Shown one piece after another: positions 62,589 to 64,000 of a DNA stretch of 64,000 nucleotides. Position 1 is the stretch's first letter; each line of letters begins with the position of its first letter. Source of the DNA: an uncultured Collinsella sp. (GTDB lineage Bacteria > Actinomycetota > Coriobacteriia > Coriobacteriales > Coriobacteriaceae); the NCBI GenBank assembly GCA_900762015.1, contig CAAFEX010000038.1:1-64000 (forward strand), in the 5' to 3' direction. A program made the translations under genes and the position numbers. Below the pieces are notes generated by a model. It was given only the letters and a program-made list of their open reading frames with translations, did no database searches and was not told the DNA's origin.

Positions 62589-64000
62589 CAGAACCTCCCC
62601 AATGGTTGCGATACACGCGAGCTACTGCGCGCTGAAACGCGCCGTGTGGCACGCCCTTATGGCGACCTTCCTCATAGCGCTGCTCGGCACGGTCGAGCAA
62701 GCGGCCCAGCTGTGTAAAACGACCCGTTTTGTCGGTCGCCACAATGGGCTGCTGGCTCAGGATACGATACGGCAAGTTGGCGGTATAGGTATCGAGCCGC
62801 AGCAGGGCCACGATAAAAAACACCACCGCACCCAACAAAAAGCCAAAGCCGTAAAACTGCTGCGGCAAAAGCAACGACACGGCGGTCGCCAGCCCTACCA
62901 CACCGGCAAACAGGCCCGAGGCCAGAACGGCTCCCTTGTAGTCGGTAAAGTACAGCAAGATAAGCAGGATCGTGTTGCCCACGGCATACAGGCCGTAGCC
63001 TACGCATAACGTGCGAAAATACCCGTGCATAAGATTGTTAAAGCCCAGCGGCAGGGCCGAGAGCACTGTGGTCTCGAGCGAGATGACCGCCGCGGTCACA
63101 AACAGCTGCTTGAGCGCGCAAAAGCGCAGTTCGCTGTTGAGCGTGGAGAGCATCTCCTCCTCGGCCACCACAATATCGCCCACCACGCCGCCGTCGTTAA
63201 ACAGGCTGTAGTAGTCACGGTAGCGCGGATAGAAATTGACCTCGACCGACACCACAAAGTTGACGGTCGTGACGAGTGTGGTCAAAAACGCAATGAGTGC
63301 CGGAACGTCATGGTAAGGAGCCCCGTAAAACAGGCCTTTGATCTGCACGCCAATAGGGCCCGCCCAGATAATAACCAAGTGTGCGAAAAGTCCCAAGTTG
63401 GTAAACAGCCCCGTAAGCGCAAGCGGCATAAATTGGTCGAGCCAGCGCAAAAAACGCCAGGGACTCCGATCACTCTGTGGAAAATACCGGTACAGCAGTA
63501 CCACATCCCAGGCAAGCATGACGCCGTAGCCTAGGGCGATTGACGCCAACAGGCCCTCGACCGGCGGCAGTCCCAACGCCAGCGCTGCCAGGGCGCACAG
63601 GCACGCCACGCCAATGGCGGCCGCAAAGCTGCACAGAATGCCACGATAATCTTTGATGGCCGTGAGATAGCTCATGCCGTTCCAGTTGACGATCATGATG
63701 TTGAAGAGCCACAGGCACAGCAGCCCCTGCAGCAGCGTGGCCCCCGAGAACAGCAAAAAGACGCCGTAGAGCACCGTGCCCGAAACGAGCATGATGGCAT
63801 TAGATCCCCAAAACGAAGGCAGGATCTCATCCTCGCGCTCGGCAAAGAGCATGTCGGCCAAAAAGCGCGTGACCGGCATGGAGAAAAAGCTTGTGAGCGT
63901 AAGCGACGCCAGCAGCGTATAGGTCACCATGCACACCAGCAGATCCTGGTTGGCGCGGCCCACACCCCACAGACCGCACAGCACCAAGATACCCACCTGG
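62578..64000 (-). CDS. PelG-like polysaccharide transporter, 5' part cut off
   Basis: About 473 residues are visible and the frame runs off the right edge, so the N-terminus (perhaps 50 residues) is missing. It is a polytopic membrane protein with about twelve helices, including SLTLTSFFSMPVTRFLADML, WLDQFMPLALTGLFTNLGLF and VSVEVNFYPRYRDYYSLFND. These match PelG, the polymerised-sugar flippase-like partner of the glycosyltransferase PelF in Pel exopolysaccharide export. A soluble tail ends in QLGRLLDRAEQRYEEGRHKG. A pelF-like gene would be expected just beyond the edge. Confidence 0.78.
   Translation of the reverse strand, partial: QVGILVLCGLWGVGRANQDLLVCMVTYTLLASLTLTSFFSMPVTRFLADMLFAEREDEILPSFWGSNAIMLVSGTVLYGVFLLFSGATLLQGLLCLWLFNIMIVNWNGMSYLTAIKDYRGILCSFAAAIGVACLCALAALALGLPPVEGLLASIALGYGVMLAWDVVLLYRYFPQSDRSPWRFLRWLDQFMPLALTGLFTNLGLFAHLVIIWAGPIGVQIKGLFYGAPYHDVPALIAFLTTLVTTVNFVVSVEVNFYPRYRDYYSLFNDGGVVGDIVVAEEEMLSTLNSELRFCALKQLFVTAAVISLETTVLSALPLGFNNLMHGYFRTLCVGYGLYAVGNTILLILLYFTDYKGAVLASGLFAGVVGLATAVSLLLPQQFYGFGFLLGAVVFFIVALLRLDTYTANLPYRILSQQPIVATDKTGRFTQLGRLLDRAEQRYEEGRHKGVPHGAFQRAVARVYRNHWGGSDDR

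Overview
The window is about 60% GC, densely coded, and most genes lie on the minus strand. Gene content and order suggest a Coriobacteriia chromosome, most like Collinsella: a T-box-controlled ileS, Gram-positive-type acpP-rnc-smc-ftsY-ffh and rimP-nusA-infB blocks, a sucrose PTS, and no outer-membrane genes. The genus is inferred from general protein resemblance, not from a search. No rRNA genes, prophage, CRISPR array or complete insertion sequence is visible.

Layout. 1-2.0 kb: an AI-2E-type permease fragment, a SigB/SigF-type sigma factor, an RsbW-like protein that seems to lack its kinase boxes, and a DUF948-like membrane protein, tightly packed. 2.1-8.3 kb: rarA, dgt, a small prepilin peptidase, a membrane glycosyltransferase, an RluA-family pseudouridine synthase and lspA. 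8.5-11.6 kb: ileS with a T-box leader. 11.8-20.8 kb: a mixed region with a GldA-like dehydrogenase, a DUF523 protein, ftsH, a corrinoid adenosyltransferase, a MATE exporter, thyA-folA-trmH, and a divergent DUF134-NifX fusion flanked by two matching palindromes. 20.9-35.8 kb: housekeeping genes ffh, ftsY, smc, rnc, acpP, plsX, rpmF, yceD, a coiled-coil gene, coaD, rsmD, recG, a FakA-like DAK2 protein and an Asp23 protein. 36.0-47.9 kb: tRNA-Asn, then rpoD, dnaG, ribF, truB, a DHH phosphoesterase, rbfA, infB, nusA and rimP. The last gene block reads from a good promoter through a terminator-like hairpin placed just before rimP. 48.2-54.8 kb: a lipoprotein, leuS, an IMP dehydrogenase of the Tritrichomonas type, a ModE-like regulator, and a PLP-fold protein that appears to lack its Schiff-base lysine. 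54.9-59.2 kb: a sucrose module (GH32 hydrolase, PTS EIIBC, LacI-family regulator) with three matching operators. 59.4-64.0 kb: a four-gene membrane/surface cluster (PelG-like, CotH kinase, VTC domain, DUF4956) that runs off the right edge.

Two things stand out. The first is the PelG-CotH-VTC-DUF4956 cluster, which looks like an exopolysaccharide system joined to a protein kinase and a polyphosphate-polymerase-like enzyme. The second is a dispersed set of intergenic palindromes sharing a GGGAC core. Several sit exactly against stop codons of convergent genes, and they look like REP-type elements doubling as terminators.
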